Shown piece after piece: positions 1 through 5,980 of a stretch of DNA of 6,014 bases. The stretch spans positions 1 through 6,014 of the forward strand of contig CAUDHE010000118.1 in assembly GCA_958449275.1 (NCBI GenBank). The letters are read 5' to 3'. The stretch's first letter is position 1, and each line of letters starts with the position of its first letter. The stretch comes from an uncultured Alistipes sp. GTDB lineage: Bacteria > Bacteroidota > Bacteroidia > Bacteroidales > Rikenellaceae. Made by a program: the position numbers and the translations under genes. Below the pieces are notes generated by a model. The model did not search any database. It had not been told where the DNA came from and worked only from the letters and a program-made list of their open reading frames with translations.

Positions 1-1179
1 AATCCAGCCGATCAGATTGGGCACGCCCCACAGACCTATGTTTTGGATGAAGAATATGAGCGCGTAAGCCGTTCCGAGCTGGTGCTGCGGGAAAATCTTG
101 GCTACCGCGGGCCACATGGCCGAAGGTACGAGCGAGAAAGCTATGCCGAGGATTATCATGAGTAATATGGCTATCGCGGCGCTGTCGACGAACGGCAGAG
201 CATACACGGCATGCACGAAGATGAGCATGGCCGCGCCCAAAGCCATGATCGAGGCGCTTTTGCCTCGTTTGTCGATGAATCCGCCGAATACGGGCGTGAG
301 TATCAACGCCCCGAGCGCGGGCAGTCCCGCAATGGTTCCCGCCAGATTCTCGGCTATGTCGTATTTGCTCATCAGGAACTCCGACGCGAATTTCTGGAAC
401 GGGAACACGCACGAATAGAACAACACGCACAACAACGCTATGAGCCAAAAGCCCGTATTGGTGAGAATGCTGCCCACGTCCTTGAACGAGAACTTCTCGT
501 CGTCGCCGTCCTGCGCCGCCTCGATCTGTCCGTCGAGTTTCTTGTCCATAACTGAAAAGACGAAGAAAGCCGCGAGTCCGCCGACGAGCAGCACCAGACC
601 GACCATGACGGGGGTCGTCAGCCCGAAATTACGGGCCAGCGGGATGGCTGCCGAATATGCCGCCTGCGAGCCGATGCGAGCCAACGCGACCTGAACGCCC
701 ATCGCCGTGGCCATCTCCTTGCCTCGAAACCACTTGGCTATGATCTTGGTGACGGTGATACCCGCCACCTCGGCACCCACGCCGAAGATGGCATATCCCG
801 CCGAAGCGACCATAACACCCGACTTGTAACCCAATACGGTTCCCTCGGCGTCGGCCATGGCCGTCATGGCGTAGTACTCCATTGCAGTGCCGACCACCAT
901 GAGTATGGCCGACAGCTTGCCGGTGAATCTCACGCCGAAACGGTCGAGGATGAATCCGCCCCAAATAAGCATGAGCAGGAATACGTTCAGAAAGCTGTAA
1001 GCGCCCGTGAAAAATCCGAACTCGCGGCTGGTCCATCCGAGGTCGCTCTCGAGGATCGATTTCAACGGAGCCACCACGTCGTTGACGAAATAGGCGGCCA
1101 TCATGGTGAAGGCTACCACACCCAACGCCGTCCAGCGCATGGCGGCCGAATCGTTGAGTCTCTTGTAGGTTTGCGTCAT
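1..1179 (-). CDS. MFS transporter, MFSD1-like, C-terminus cut by window edge
   Basis: An integral inner-membrane carrier of the major facilitator superfamily. Reading leftward from the ATG at 1177-1179 gives 393 codons without a stop, so the end of the protein lies outside the window. About eleven hydrophobic segments are visible, roughly at residues 16-37, 55-77, 88-105, 118-142, 157-180, 189-211, 240-262, 278-300, 310-328, 333-353 and 367-388. A charged, acidic loop (about 212-238) separates the two six-helix halves, as expected for MFS. A motif-A-like stretch, GFILDRFGVR, follows helix 2 (75-84), and a weaker copy, GGFIDKRGK, follows helix 8 (299-307). The segment around 352-385, with SAMWPAVAKIFPQHQLGTAY and then IQNIG, resembles the MFSD1 branch; animal MFSD1 exports dipeptides from lysosomes. 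The bacterial substrate cannot be read from sequence. The TPR gene ends 30 bp upstream with no promoter motif between, so the two are probably co-transcribed. Family is secure; subfamily is from memory of motifs; substrate unknown. Confidence 0.93.
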   Translation of the reverse strand, partial: MTQTYKRLNDSAAMRWTALGVVAFTMMAAYFVNDVVAPLKSILESDLGWTSREFGFFTGAYSFLNVFLLMLIWGGFILDRFGVRFTGKLSAILMVVGTAMEYYAMTAMADAEGTVLGYKSGVMVASAGYAIFGVGAEVAGITVTKIIAKWFRGKEMATAMGVQVALARIGSQAAYSAAIPLARNFGLTTPVMVGLVLLVGGLAAFFVFSVMDKKLDGQIEAAQDGDDEKFSFKDVGSILTNTGFWLIALLCVLFYSCVFPFQKFASEFLMSKYDIAENLAGTIAGLPALGALILTPVFGGFIDKRGKSASIMALGAAMLIFVHAVYALPFVDSAAIAILLMIILGIAFSLVPSAMWPAVAKIFPQHQLGTAYALIFFIQNIGLWGVPNLIGWI

Positions 1180-1209
1180 AATTTATTTAAGTTTTGTTTA
1201 CTGCCTCGA

Positions 1210-3219
1210 CTATTCGTGCTCGATGACCGTGTAGTGTTTCAATGCCTCGTAGGCATTTTCTATACCCAGCTCTCCCGCTTTCGACAGATCGAGACACCCT
1301 TTGCGGGTATCTTTCATGAATATCTGCACCAGTCCGCGATTGTAGTAGGCCTCGCCGAAATCGGGATTCAGCTCTATGGCTTTGGTATAGTCGTCGTACG
1401 CCTCGGGCAATTCGTTCGAAATGGCATGCAGATTGGCGCGGTTATAATAGCTGTATGCGAAATTGGGATACAGTTTTATCGCTTTGTTTATATCCTCTAT
1501 CGCATCGTCGTAATTATACGTGCGCGAACTCGCATTGCGCAAACGGTTGGCGGGATCGGAATCGATGGTTATACGCTGGTAGGAGTTGTCGATCGACGAT
1601 ATGAAGTCTATCATCTCGGCCCGCGTGGTCGATCGGTTGATGTAGAGGAACGGATTCGACGGATTGCCCTCGATGGCCATCGACAGCGTATTGACGGCGT
1701 TGGTATACTGTTTTATGAGCGATTGCGTTATGCCGTGCTGGAAAAGATCGATCCACGAATCCTCCTTCGCCTCGCGCGTGCGCTTCTGCAATTCGTTGCC
1801 CATCGCCACCAGCGAATCGGGAGCGATATCGGTATCGTCGCGCGACAGCACCAGCAGCGGATTGTCCACCCTGCGTTTGAAATCCTCGACACGCTGCGCA
1901 TGGTAGAGCGCGTTGCGGGCCGCGACGGCCGAATCGGGATACATGAGTGTGAATTTGAACAACGGAATCAACTTCATGTTCATGTCGCCCACGGCATTGT
2001 CGTCGGCAATGCGGTCGAATGCGCCGCCGTCCGACACTTTGTTGTCGAACGCCAGCAGTTTGTCGAATTTCTGCGTCGTGTCGGCATATATCGAGTATGT
2101 GGAGTCGCTCAGACGCGAACGGTAGTCGGCTATCTTGCGCTCGGCTGTCTGTCGGTCCTGCCGAGCTCCCGCCGGATCGTTAGTCATCAGGCGCAGATAG
2201 CTGCGGTTGAGATAGGCATTCGCGAAATCGGGATACAGCGATATGGCCCGCGTATAGTCGTCGATGGCATTGCGTATCTGCCCCGTGCGGGTGTAGAGCA
2301 TGGCGCGGTTGTAGTATACCAGCACATTGTTGGGCGAATACTCGGCCACACGATCGTAATCCTCCAGCGCACGATTGTAGTCGCCTATCTGCGAACGGAC
2401 TATGGCGCGGTTGAAATACGTGAGCGAATTGGTAGAATCCAACTCTATCACGCGATCGAAATCGCGCAACGCCAGCAGCGGACGATCGGTATTGGAGTAC
2501 ACCAGCGCGCGATTGAAGAACGAGAGCAGATATGTGGAATCGCAACTCACGGCCTTATCGAAATCGCTCTCGGCCTCGGCGTAGAGTTTCTGCTGCATGC
2601 GCAGCATTCCGCGGCGGTTGTAGCCGTTGGGATCCTCGCGGTTGGTTTTCACCGCATTGTCGAAATCCTCGTATGCGCGCAACGTATCTTTCATGTAAAG
2701 GTAGCACACGCCGCGATTCACATATGCGTCGGCCACCTTTTTCTCCTGACGGATAAACATGTCGAAATCGGATATCGCCTCCACGAACTGCTGGTTCAAA
2801 AGCCTCGTGACGCCGCGGCTGTAATAGGGGCCCGGCAGATCGGGACGGAGTTCGATGGCTTCGTGGAAATCTTTCAGCGCATCGTCGTAATTACCCAACC
2901 GCGAGCGCGTTATGGCACGATAGGTATATGCTGTGGTGAATACGGGATTCTTTTCGATGGCGGCCGAAAAATCGGCGTCGGCACCCAGCAGGTCGTCGAG
3001 ATTGTATTTGGCTATGCCGCGCAGAAAATAGCCCTCGTAAGCATCTTCGTCGAAACGCAACAGCACATTTAGAGTGCGGATGGCCTCCTGATAGTCGTCG
3101 TTCATCATGAAGCGGCGACCCATGTGGAAAAAGTACTCCTTGTTGTATTGGGTGCTGGCCGTCCACGCGCCCGTGAGCACGACGATCGTGAGTATCGTTC
3201 TGATGATGCCTTTTCGCAT
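1210..3219 (-). CDS. Exported tetratricopeptide-repeat protein, 669 residues
   Basis: Probably a periplasmic or envelope-attached protein-interaction scaffold. The N-terminus has a short basic start (MRKG), a hydrophobic core at about residues 5-19 and a polar TASTQ stretch before YNKEYF, consistent with a Sec signal peptide cut near residues 22-24 or with an uncleaved anchor; there is no lipobox cysteine. From residue 29 to 368 ten TPR units follow one another in exact 34-residue register, with the recurring pattern aYyNRAxxxxxxgxyxxAxxDydxAIelxP. Residues 369-486 have weaker repeat character but look helical. A second TPR block covers about 489-657, with its best units at 590-623 and 624-657. 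No enzymatic motif is seen. The start at 3217-3219 is favoured because it places the signal peptide at the very N-terminus. It lies 105 bp after era and 30 bp before the transporter on the same strand, so it is probably in the era transcript. Its partner is unknown. Confidence 0.95.
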   Translation of the reverse strand: MRKGIIRTILTIVVLTGAWTASTQYNKEYFFHMGRRFMMNDDYQEAIRTLNVLLRFDEDAYEGYFLRGIAKYNLDDLLGADADFSAAIEKNPVFTTAYTYRAITRSRLGNYDDALKDFHEAIELRPDLPGPYYSRGVTRLLNQQFVEAISDFDMFIRQEKKVADAYVNRGVCYLYMKDTLRAYEDFDNAVKTNREDPNGYNRRGMLRMQQKLYAEAESDFDKAVSCDSTYLLSFFNRALVYSNTDRPLLALRDFDRVIELDSTNSLTYFNRAIVRSQIGDYNRALEDYDRVAEYSPNNVLVYYNRAMLYTRTGQIRNAIDDYTRAISLYPDFANAYLNRSYLRLMTNDPAGARQDRQTAERKIADYRSRLSDSTYSIYADTTQKFDKLLAFDNKVSDGGAFDRIADDNAVGDMNMKLIPLFKFTLMYPDSAVAARNALYHAQRVEDFKRRVDNPLLVLSRDDTDIAPDSLVAMGNELQKRTREAKEDSWIDLFQHGITQSLIKQYTNAVNTLSMAIEGNPSNPFLYINRSTTRAEMIDFISSIDNSYQRITIDSDPANRLRNASSRTYNYDDAIEDINKAIKLYPNFAYSYYNRANLHAISNELPEAYDDYTKAIELNPDFGEAYYNRGLVQIFMKDTRKGCLDLSKAGELGIENAYEALKHYTVIEHE
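2116..3135 (-). repeat. Ten in-phase 102-bp TPR-coding units
   Basis: This is the DNA stretch coding residues 29-368 of the TPR protein. Ten consecutive units are exactly 34 codons long with no insertion or deletion between them. They are divergent at DNA level, but a core coding Tyr-(Tyr/Phe/Leu)-Asn-Arg-(Ala/Ser) recurs, seen on the plus strand as variants of GCGCGGTTGTAGTA, for example near 2301, 2404 and 2508. The strict phasing points to one unbroken superhelix. A second, less regular block covers about 1249-1755. Confidence 0.85.
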
Positions 3220-3324
3220 TTCGCGTATTAATTCCGTTAATGTTCAGCAGGGAGAGCTCCCTCTTTTCCCAAACGCGGGGAAGCATGTTTTTATTTCGGC
3301 CCGAAGCCCGTTTTTTGCGCGCCG
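3220..3324 (-). other. Gap between era and the TPR gene
   Basis: These 105 bp hold no TAnnTTTG octamer on the minus strand and no convincing minus-strand terminator. A 6-bp inverted repeat, AGGGAG/CTCCCT with a 2-nt gap (3249-3254 and 3257-3262), could fold as a small hairpin about 30 nt before the TPR start codon. The gap is most simply read as an intra-operon spacer with some structure. Confidence 0.4.
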
Positions 3325-4206
3325 TTACTGAGGATCGTAGCCGAAGCGACGCAATTGCCGTTCGTTGTTGCGCCAGTCGTCCTGCACCTTGACGAAGAGT
3401 TGCAGAAAGACCTTTTTGTCGAGGAAGCGCTCCAAATCCTCGCGTGCGGCCTTGCCCACGCGTTTCAGCTTCTCGCCCTTGTGGCCTATCACGATACCTT
3501 TCTGCGAATTGCGAGCGACGTATATCGTAGCCGATATGCGGTCTATGGTCGGCTCCTCCTTGTAGGTGTCGATCTCTATCTCGCAACAGTACGGGATCTC
3601 CTTGTCGTAGTTGAGCAATATCTTTTCGCGGATGATCTCCGAGGCGAAAAAACGCAGTGTCTTGTCCGTCAGCGTATCTTTCGGATAAAAAGCCTCGCCC
3701 TCGGGCAGACGCTCCAATATGGCGTCGAGCACACCTTTGATATTGAACTGCTCGCGGGCCGAAACGGGGACTATCAGCGCGTCGGGCATCTTGGCGTGCC
3801 ACAGATCGACCAGCTCGTCCAGCCTGCGCGGATCGGTGAGGTCGATCTTGTTTATTACCGCAATCGCGGGTATGCCGCTGCGGTTGATTCTGTCGATCAC
3901 ATCGTCCGAACGGTCGCTCTGCTCCACCGTATCGGTGACATAGAGTATCACGTCGGCATCGTCCACGGCTCCGCGGACGAAGTTCATCATCGACTCCTGC
4001 AATTTGTATGCGGGCTTGAGGATACCCGGGGTGTCGGAATACACTATCTGGAAATCCTCGCCGTTGACGATGCCCATGATGCGGTGTCGCGTAGTCTGGG
4101 CCTTTGATGTTATGATCGACAGACGCTCGCCCACCAAAGCGTTCATGAGCGTCGATTTGCCGACATTCGGGTTACCTATTATGTTTACGAATCCTGCGCG
4201 GTGCAT
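3325..4206 (-). CDS. era: GTPase Era
   Basis: Era is an essential GTP-binding protein that binds the 3' end of 16S rRNA and helps mature the 30S ribosomal subunit. The 293 residues are normal for the family (E. coli Era is 301). All GTPase boxes are present: G1 GNPNVGKS at 11-18, the conserved G2 region with QTTRHR at 37-42, G3 DTPG at 58-61, G4 NKID at 119-122 and G5 SAR at 149-151. A type II KH RNA-binding domain follows from about 190, with its GxxG loop as GHKG at 241-244. The frame is open back to an ATG at 4258-4260, but I choose the ATG at 4204-4206. It gives the normal Era N-terminus with the P-loop about ten residues in, and a promoter motif lies just upstream, inside the would-be extension. 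Gene identity is certain; the start is very likely. Confidence 0.98.
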   Translation of the reverse strand: MHRAGFVNIIGNPNVGKSTLMNALVGERLSIITSKAQTTRHRIMGIVNGEDFQIVYSDTPGILKPAYKLQESMMNFVRGAVDDADVILYVTDTVEQSDRSDDVIDRINRSGIPAIAVINKIDLTDPRRLDELVDLWHAKMPDALIVPVSAREQFNIKGVLDAILERLPEGEAFYPKDTLTDKTLRFFASEIIREKILLNYDKEIPYCCEIEIDTYKEEPTIDRISATIYVARNSQKGIVIGHKGEKLKRVGKAAREDLERFLDKKVFLQLFVKVQDDWRNNERQLRRFGYDPQ

Positions 4207-4229
4207 AGCTATATATATGGTACAACCGA

Positions 4230-4257
4230 CAAATGTACTGATAAAAAAGGACTCGTG
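4230..4257 (-). promoter_or_regulatory. Candidate Bacteroidetes promoter for era
   Basis: The minus strand carries TACATTTG (4230-4237), a perfect fit to the Bacteroidetes -7 consensus TAnnTTTG. About 20 nt upstream is a weak -33-like TTG within GCTTGC. Transcription would begin near 4223-4225, giving era an untranslated leader of only about 17-20 nt before the ATG at 4206. The element lies in the 68-bp gap after the glycosyltransferase stop, so era and the genes behind it can be expressed independently of that gene. No transcript data are available here. Confidence 0.6.
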
Positions 4258-4274
4258 CAAGCACTTTCGCCGCT

Positions 4275-5399
4275 TTACCTCGTCATATTCAGCACCTCGG
4301 TCAGCTTATCGCACATCGCGCTCCACGAGAATCGCTTGCGTTCCTCGGCGAAATTGTCGCGCAGACGCCGCAGCGTGTCCCCTTCGCGTATACGGCGCAA
4401 AGCATCGGCTATACCCTCCGCGGTCGGCGGGCAGACGAGTCCCGTCCGTCCGTCGGGTACTATCTCGGGCAAGCCGCCCACGTCGGTCACTATCATCGGC
4501 AACGAGAAGTTATAGGCTATCTGCGTCACACCGCTCTGCGTGGCCGAGCGATACGGCAACACGAGGCAATCGGTCGCCGAAAAATAGCGGCGCACCTCCC
4601 CGTCGGGAATAAAGCGGTCGTGCAGCACAACATCGTCGCGCAATCCCGATTCGTCGATAAGCGACACATATTTCTCACGCGAGGCGTAGAATTCTCCCGC
4701 CACTATCAGCTTGTACCCTTCGGGACGCTCCCGCGCCCAAGCCCGCAACAGTAGATCGAGCCCCTTGTAATCGCGTATAAGCCCGAAAAAGAGCATGTAA
4801 CGGATATCGGGATCGAGCCCCAGACTGCGGCACGCCTCGTCGCGTGCGATCGCAGCGCCGAAATTCTCGAACATGGGATGGGGCGAAAAGAGCATCGGAA
4901 CCGAAGTGTAGGCTTTCAGTTCGCCGTGCACCTGCTCCGACATATAGACGAAGCCGTCCACCGCACCCAGATAATAACGGTTGAACGGTCGGTCGGTCGG
5001 GTGGTGTTCGTGCGGTTCGACGTTATCGATCTGGCATATCACGCGTGTCACGCCGTTGCTGCGAGCGATGCGGGCTATCGTTCCGAAGCACGGGGCCATG
5101 AACGGAGTCCAGTACTTCATCAGCACCATATCGGGTCGCTCGCGCCGCAATCGGCGGCCGACGGCGATCCAGTTAAACGGATTCACCGTGTTCACAGCCC
5201 GTTCGATGCGCAGATCGTCGGGCGCGGGCGTATCGACGTACTGGCTCTTCCCCGGAAACAGCAACGAGGGATACTGCACGCTGAACGTATATATCGTCAC
5301 TTCGTGGCCGCGACCGATAAATTCGCGAGCCATGGTCTCCATTATCGAGGCCAACCCGCCGCGATAGGGATGTGCGGGACCGAGAACTGCTATTTTCAT
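4275..5399 (-). CDS. GT4-type (GT-B fold) glycosyltransferase
   Basis: A cytoplasmic or membrane-associated glycosyltransferase, expected to move a sugar from an activated donor onto a glycan, lipid or protein acceptor. Its 374 residues fit the family. The N-terminal Rossmann half opens with MKIAVLGPAHPYRGGLA, the glycine-rich loop typical of GT-B enzymes. The C-terminal donor-binding half starts near 202 with FFGLIRDYKGLDLLL (204-218) and ends with the TDVGGLPEIVPDG segment (305-317). The usual family motif EX7E is not seen: the equivalent region reads RSATQSGVTQIAY (284-296). The frame is open upstream to an ATG at 5577-5579, but the ATG at 5397-5399 is preferred because family members begin right at this beta-strand and the upstream codons look non-coding. 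The hydrophobic stretch near 97-112 could help membrane association but is not a clear transmembrane helix. No other sugar or polysaccharide genes are visible beside it, so the acceptor is unknown. Confidence 0.93.
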   Translation of the reverse strand: MKIAVLGPAHPYRGGLASIMETMAREFIGRGHEVTIYTFSVQYPSLLFPGKSQYVDTPAPDDLRIERAVNTVNPFNWIAVGRRLRRERPDMVLMKYWTPFMAPCFGTIARIARSNGVTRVICQIDNVEPHEHHPTDRPFNRYYLGAVDGFVYMSEQVHGELKAYTSVPMLFSPHPMFENFGAAIARDEACRSLGLDPDIRYMLFFGLIRDYKGLDLLLRAWARERPEGYKLIVAGEFYASREKYVSLIDESGLRDDVVLHDRFIPDGEVRRYFSATDCLVLPYRSATQSGVTQIAYNFSLPMIVTDVGGLPEIVPDGRTGLVCPPTAEGIADALRRIREGDTLRRLRDNFAEERKRFSWSAMCDKLTEVLNMTR

Positions 5400-5434
5400 A
5401 TCGAATGGTATTTGCCGTAACGAACGAATACGCC

Positions 5435-5451
5435 CATGCCCGTTCCGCATG
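5435..5451 (-). promoter_or_regulatory. Leader hairpin before the glycosyltransferase
   Basis: The arms CATGC and GCATG (5435-5439 and 5447-5451) flank a 7-nt loop. If transcription starts just after the TATATTTG box, this hairpin would sit close to the 5' end of the mRNA, where it could affect stability. The stem is only 5 bp, so it may be chance. Confidence 0.25.
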
Positions 5452-5461
5452 AGCGCATTTA

Positions 5462-5469
5462 CAAATATA
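5462..5469 (-). promoter_or_regulatory. Candidate -7 element for the glycosyltransferase
   Basis: TATATTTG on the minus strand fits the Bacteroidetes TAnnTTTG consensus and lies 62 bp upstream of the chosen start codon, in AT-rich DNA. No good TTTG -33 element is found at 19-21 nt; the nearest is a weak TTAC-like stretch. Transcription would start near 5455-5457, leaving a leader of roughly 56 nt. Confidence 0.5.
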
Positions 5470-5650
5470 AGAATAATTTCGGATAAAGTAAGGTTATGGA
5501 GAGGAATAAGGTTAAGTGTTTGAGAGGCAGAAATGTTACCCGTTGATCCTCGCCGAGTTGCGAAAAGGCTGAAAAGCATGATTTCGAGGAGTTGAGCGAG
5601 GTTTTCGTTACTGATCCGTGGCTATTCGCCGTCGTTTTCTCGCCTCGGCA

Positions 5651-5673
5651 TAGACCGAGTAAACTCGGCTCTA
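5651..5673. repeat. Palindromic hairpin inside the repeat
   Basis: CCGAGT (5655-5660) and ACTCGG (5663-5668) form a 6-bp stem around a 2-nt gap. The outer TAGA (5651-5654) can pair with TCTA (5670-5673) if C5669 is bulged, giving ten pairs. The direct repeat CCTCGGC flanks it at 5643-5649 and 5675-5681. There is no T-run immediately after either arm, so it does not look like an intrinsic terminator. Confidence 0.5.
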
Positions 5674-5695
5674 CCCTCGGCTTATCGAAAACGTT
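5662..5695 (-). repeat. Dispersed-repeat copy 1 (inverted relative to copy 2)
   Basis: Read on the minus strand this segment begins AACGTTTTCGATAAGCCGAG and continues GGTAGAGCCGAGTT. It matches 5981-6014 on the plus strand at 28 of 34 positions without gaps, by hand alignment. It runs directly into the CCGAGT/ACTCGG palindrome, which may be part of the same element. Confidence 0.6.
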
Positions 5696-5745
5696 GCCCT
5701 TTTTCGGGTCGGTAAGGAGGTCGCAAAACCTTGTTCCCGCTCTTC

Positions 5746-5781
5746 GAAAACGGTTCTGCACTTCGAGGAACACCGGTTTTC
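5746..5781. repeat. Imperfect inverted repeat
   Basis: GAAAACGGTTC (5746-5756) can pair with GAACACCGGTTTTC (5768-5781) with three unpaired bases, around an 11-nt loop. If the distal promoter at 5798-5832 is active, this hairpin would form early in its transcript. Confidence 0.4.
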
Positions 5782-5797
5782 TCGCAAAAGGTCATGA

Positions 5798-5832
5798 CAA
5801 AGGTAGTCGTTTTACTCGGAGTTTCGCCAAAA
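5798..5832 (-). promoter_or_regulatory. Distal minus-strand promoter candidate
   Basis: TACCTTTG (5798-5805) is a perfect TAnnTTTG match. Upstream, TTTTGG (5827-5832) supplies a TTTG -33 core at a spacing of 22 nt, one longer than the usual 19-21, or 21 nt if TTGG is read. This is the only octamer in the window with a recognisable TTTG partner near the expected distance. Transcription would start near 5791-5793 and run about 390 nt before the glycosyltransferase ATG. Confidence 0.5.
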
Positions 5833-5851
5833 GACGGATTCGGAGGTGATG

Positions 5852-5872
5852 ACATAGTATCTTATTCTATGT
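5852..5872. repeat. Short hairpin ACATAG/CTATGT
   Basis: A perfect 6-bp inverted repeat (5852-5857 and 5867-5872) surrounds a 9-nt AT-rich loop. On the plus strand it is followed shortly by CTTTGTTTTT (5877-5886), which gives it a weak resemblance to a rightward terminator, though the stem is AT-rich and too weak for confidence. Confidence 0.25.
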
Positions 5873-5884
5873 TCCGCTTTGTTT

Positions 5885-5944
5885 TTCATAACTTCAAATA
5901 ACTATATATCAGTTAATTTTATAAACAGTTAATAGAGTTATGAA
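5885..5944. promoter_or_regulatory. AT-rich TAACT/AGTTA cluster with inverted repeat
   Basis: TTCATAACT (5885-5893) and AGTTATGAA (5936-5944) are perfect 9-bp inverted repeats. Between them lie a second TAACT (5899-5903), AGTTA at 5911-5915 and 5927-5931, and the direct repeat CAGTTAAT (5910-5917 and 5926-5933). Five copies of one pentamer in about 55 bp suggest a protein-binding array, but AT-rich DNA produces such patterns by chance. No gene to control is visible on the right. Confidence 0.3.
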
Positions 5945-5980
5945 TCACGAGCATGTAAAGTTGCGTTCTACCTAAAAGTG

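Noticed and set aside
1171..3072. A 633-codon open frame on the plus strand opposite the TPR gene
   Set aside because: It is an antisense shadow. The TPR frame shows clear 34-residue repeats and a signal peptide, while the plus-strand translation is an Ile/Val/Arg/Gly-rich, domain-free mirror of the same repeats. The frame is open because the TPR gene rarely uses codons that give stops on the opposite strand.
3298..3318. GGC/GCC hairpin followed by a T-run on the plus strand, resembling a terminator
   Set aside because: The stem is only about 3 bp, and no gene on the plus strand would need termination here; on the minus strand there is no U-run in the right place.
2891..3802. A 303-codon minus-strand frame spanning the era/TPR junction
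   Set aside because: It is in a different frame from both real genes and is Arg/Gly/Asp-rich without domains, a typical off-frame shadow.
3355..4107. A 250-codon plus-strand frame opposite era
   Set aside because: It lies fully within era, whose GTPase and KH motifs are intact; the antisense translation has no recognisable domain.
4275..5579. A 60-residue N-terminal extension of the glycosyltransferase
   Set aside because: The extension includes the TATATTTG promoter-like box and AT-rich non-coding sequence, and the MKIAVLGPAHP start at 5399 is the usual family N-terminus.
5459..5773. A 104-codon minus-strand ORF
   Set aside because: It covers the repeat, the hairpin and the glycosyltransferase -7 element; its composition drifts from basic to Leu-rich with no domain, as expected of non-coding DNA.
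5682..5795. A 37-codon minus-strand ORF beginning MTFCEKTGVPRS
   Set aside because: Its ATG would fall at the predicted transcription start itself, leaving no leader, and its stop falls inside the repeat. I cannot separate it from chance without homologs.
5592..5849. An 85-codon plus-strand ORF in the intergenic region
   Set aside because: It crosses the palindrome and the imperfect hairpin, is rich in Arg/Ser/Phe, has no promoter motif in front and no recognisable domain.
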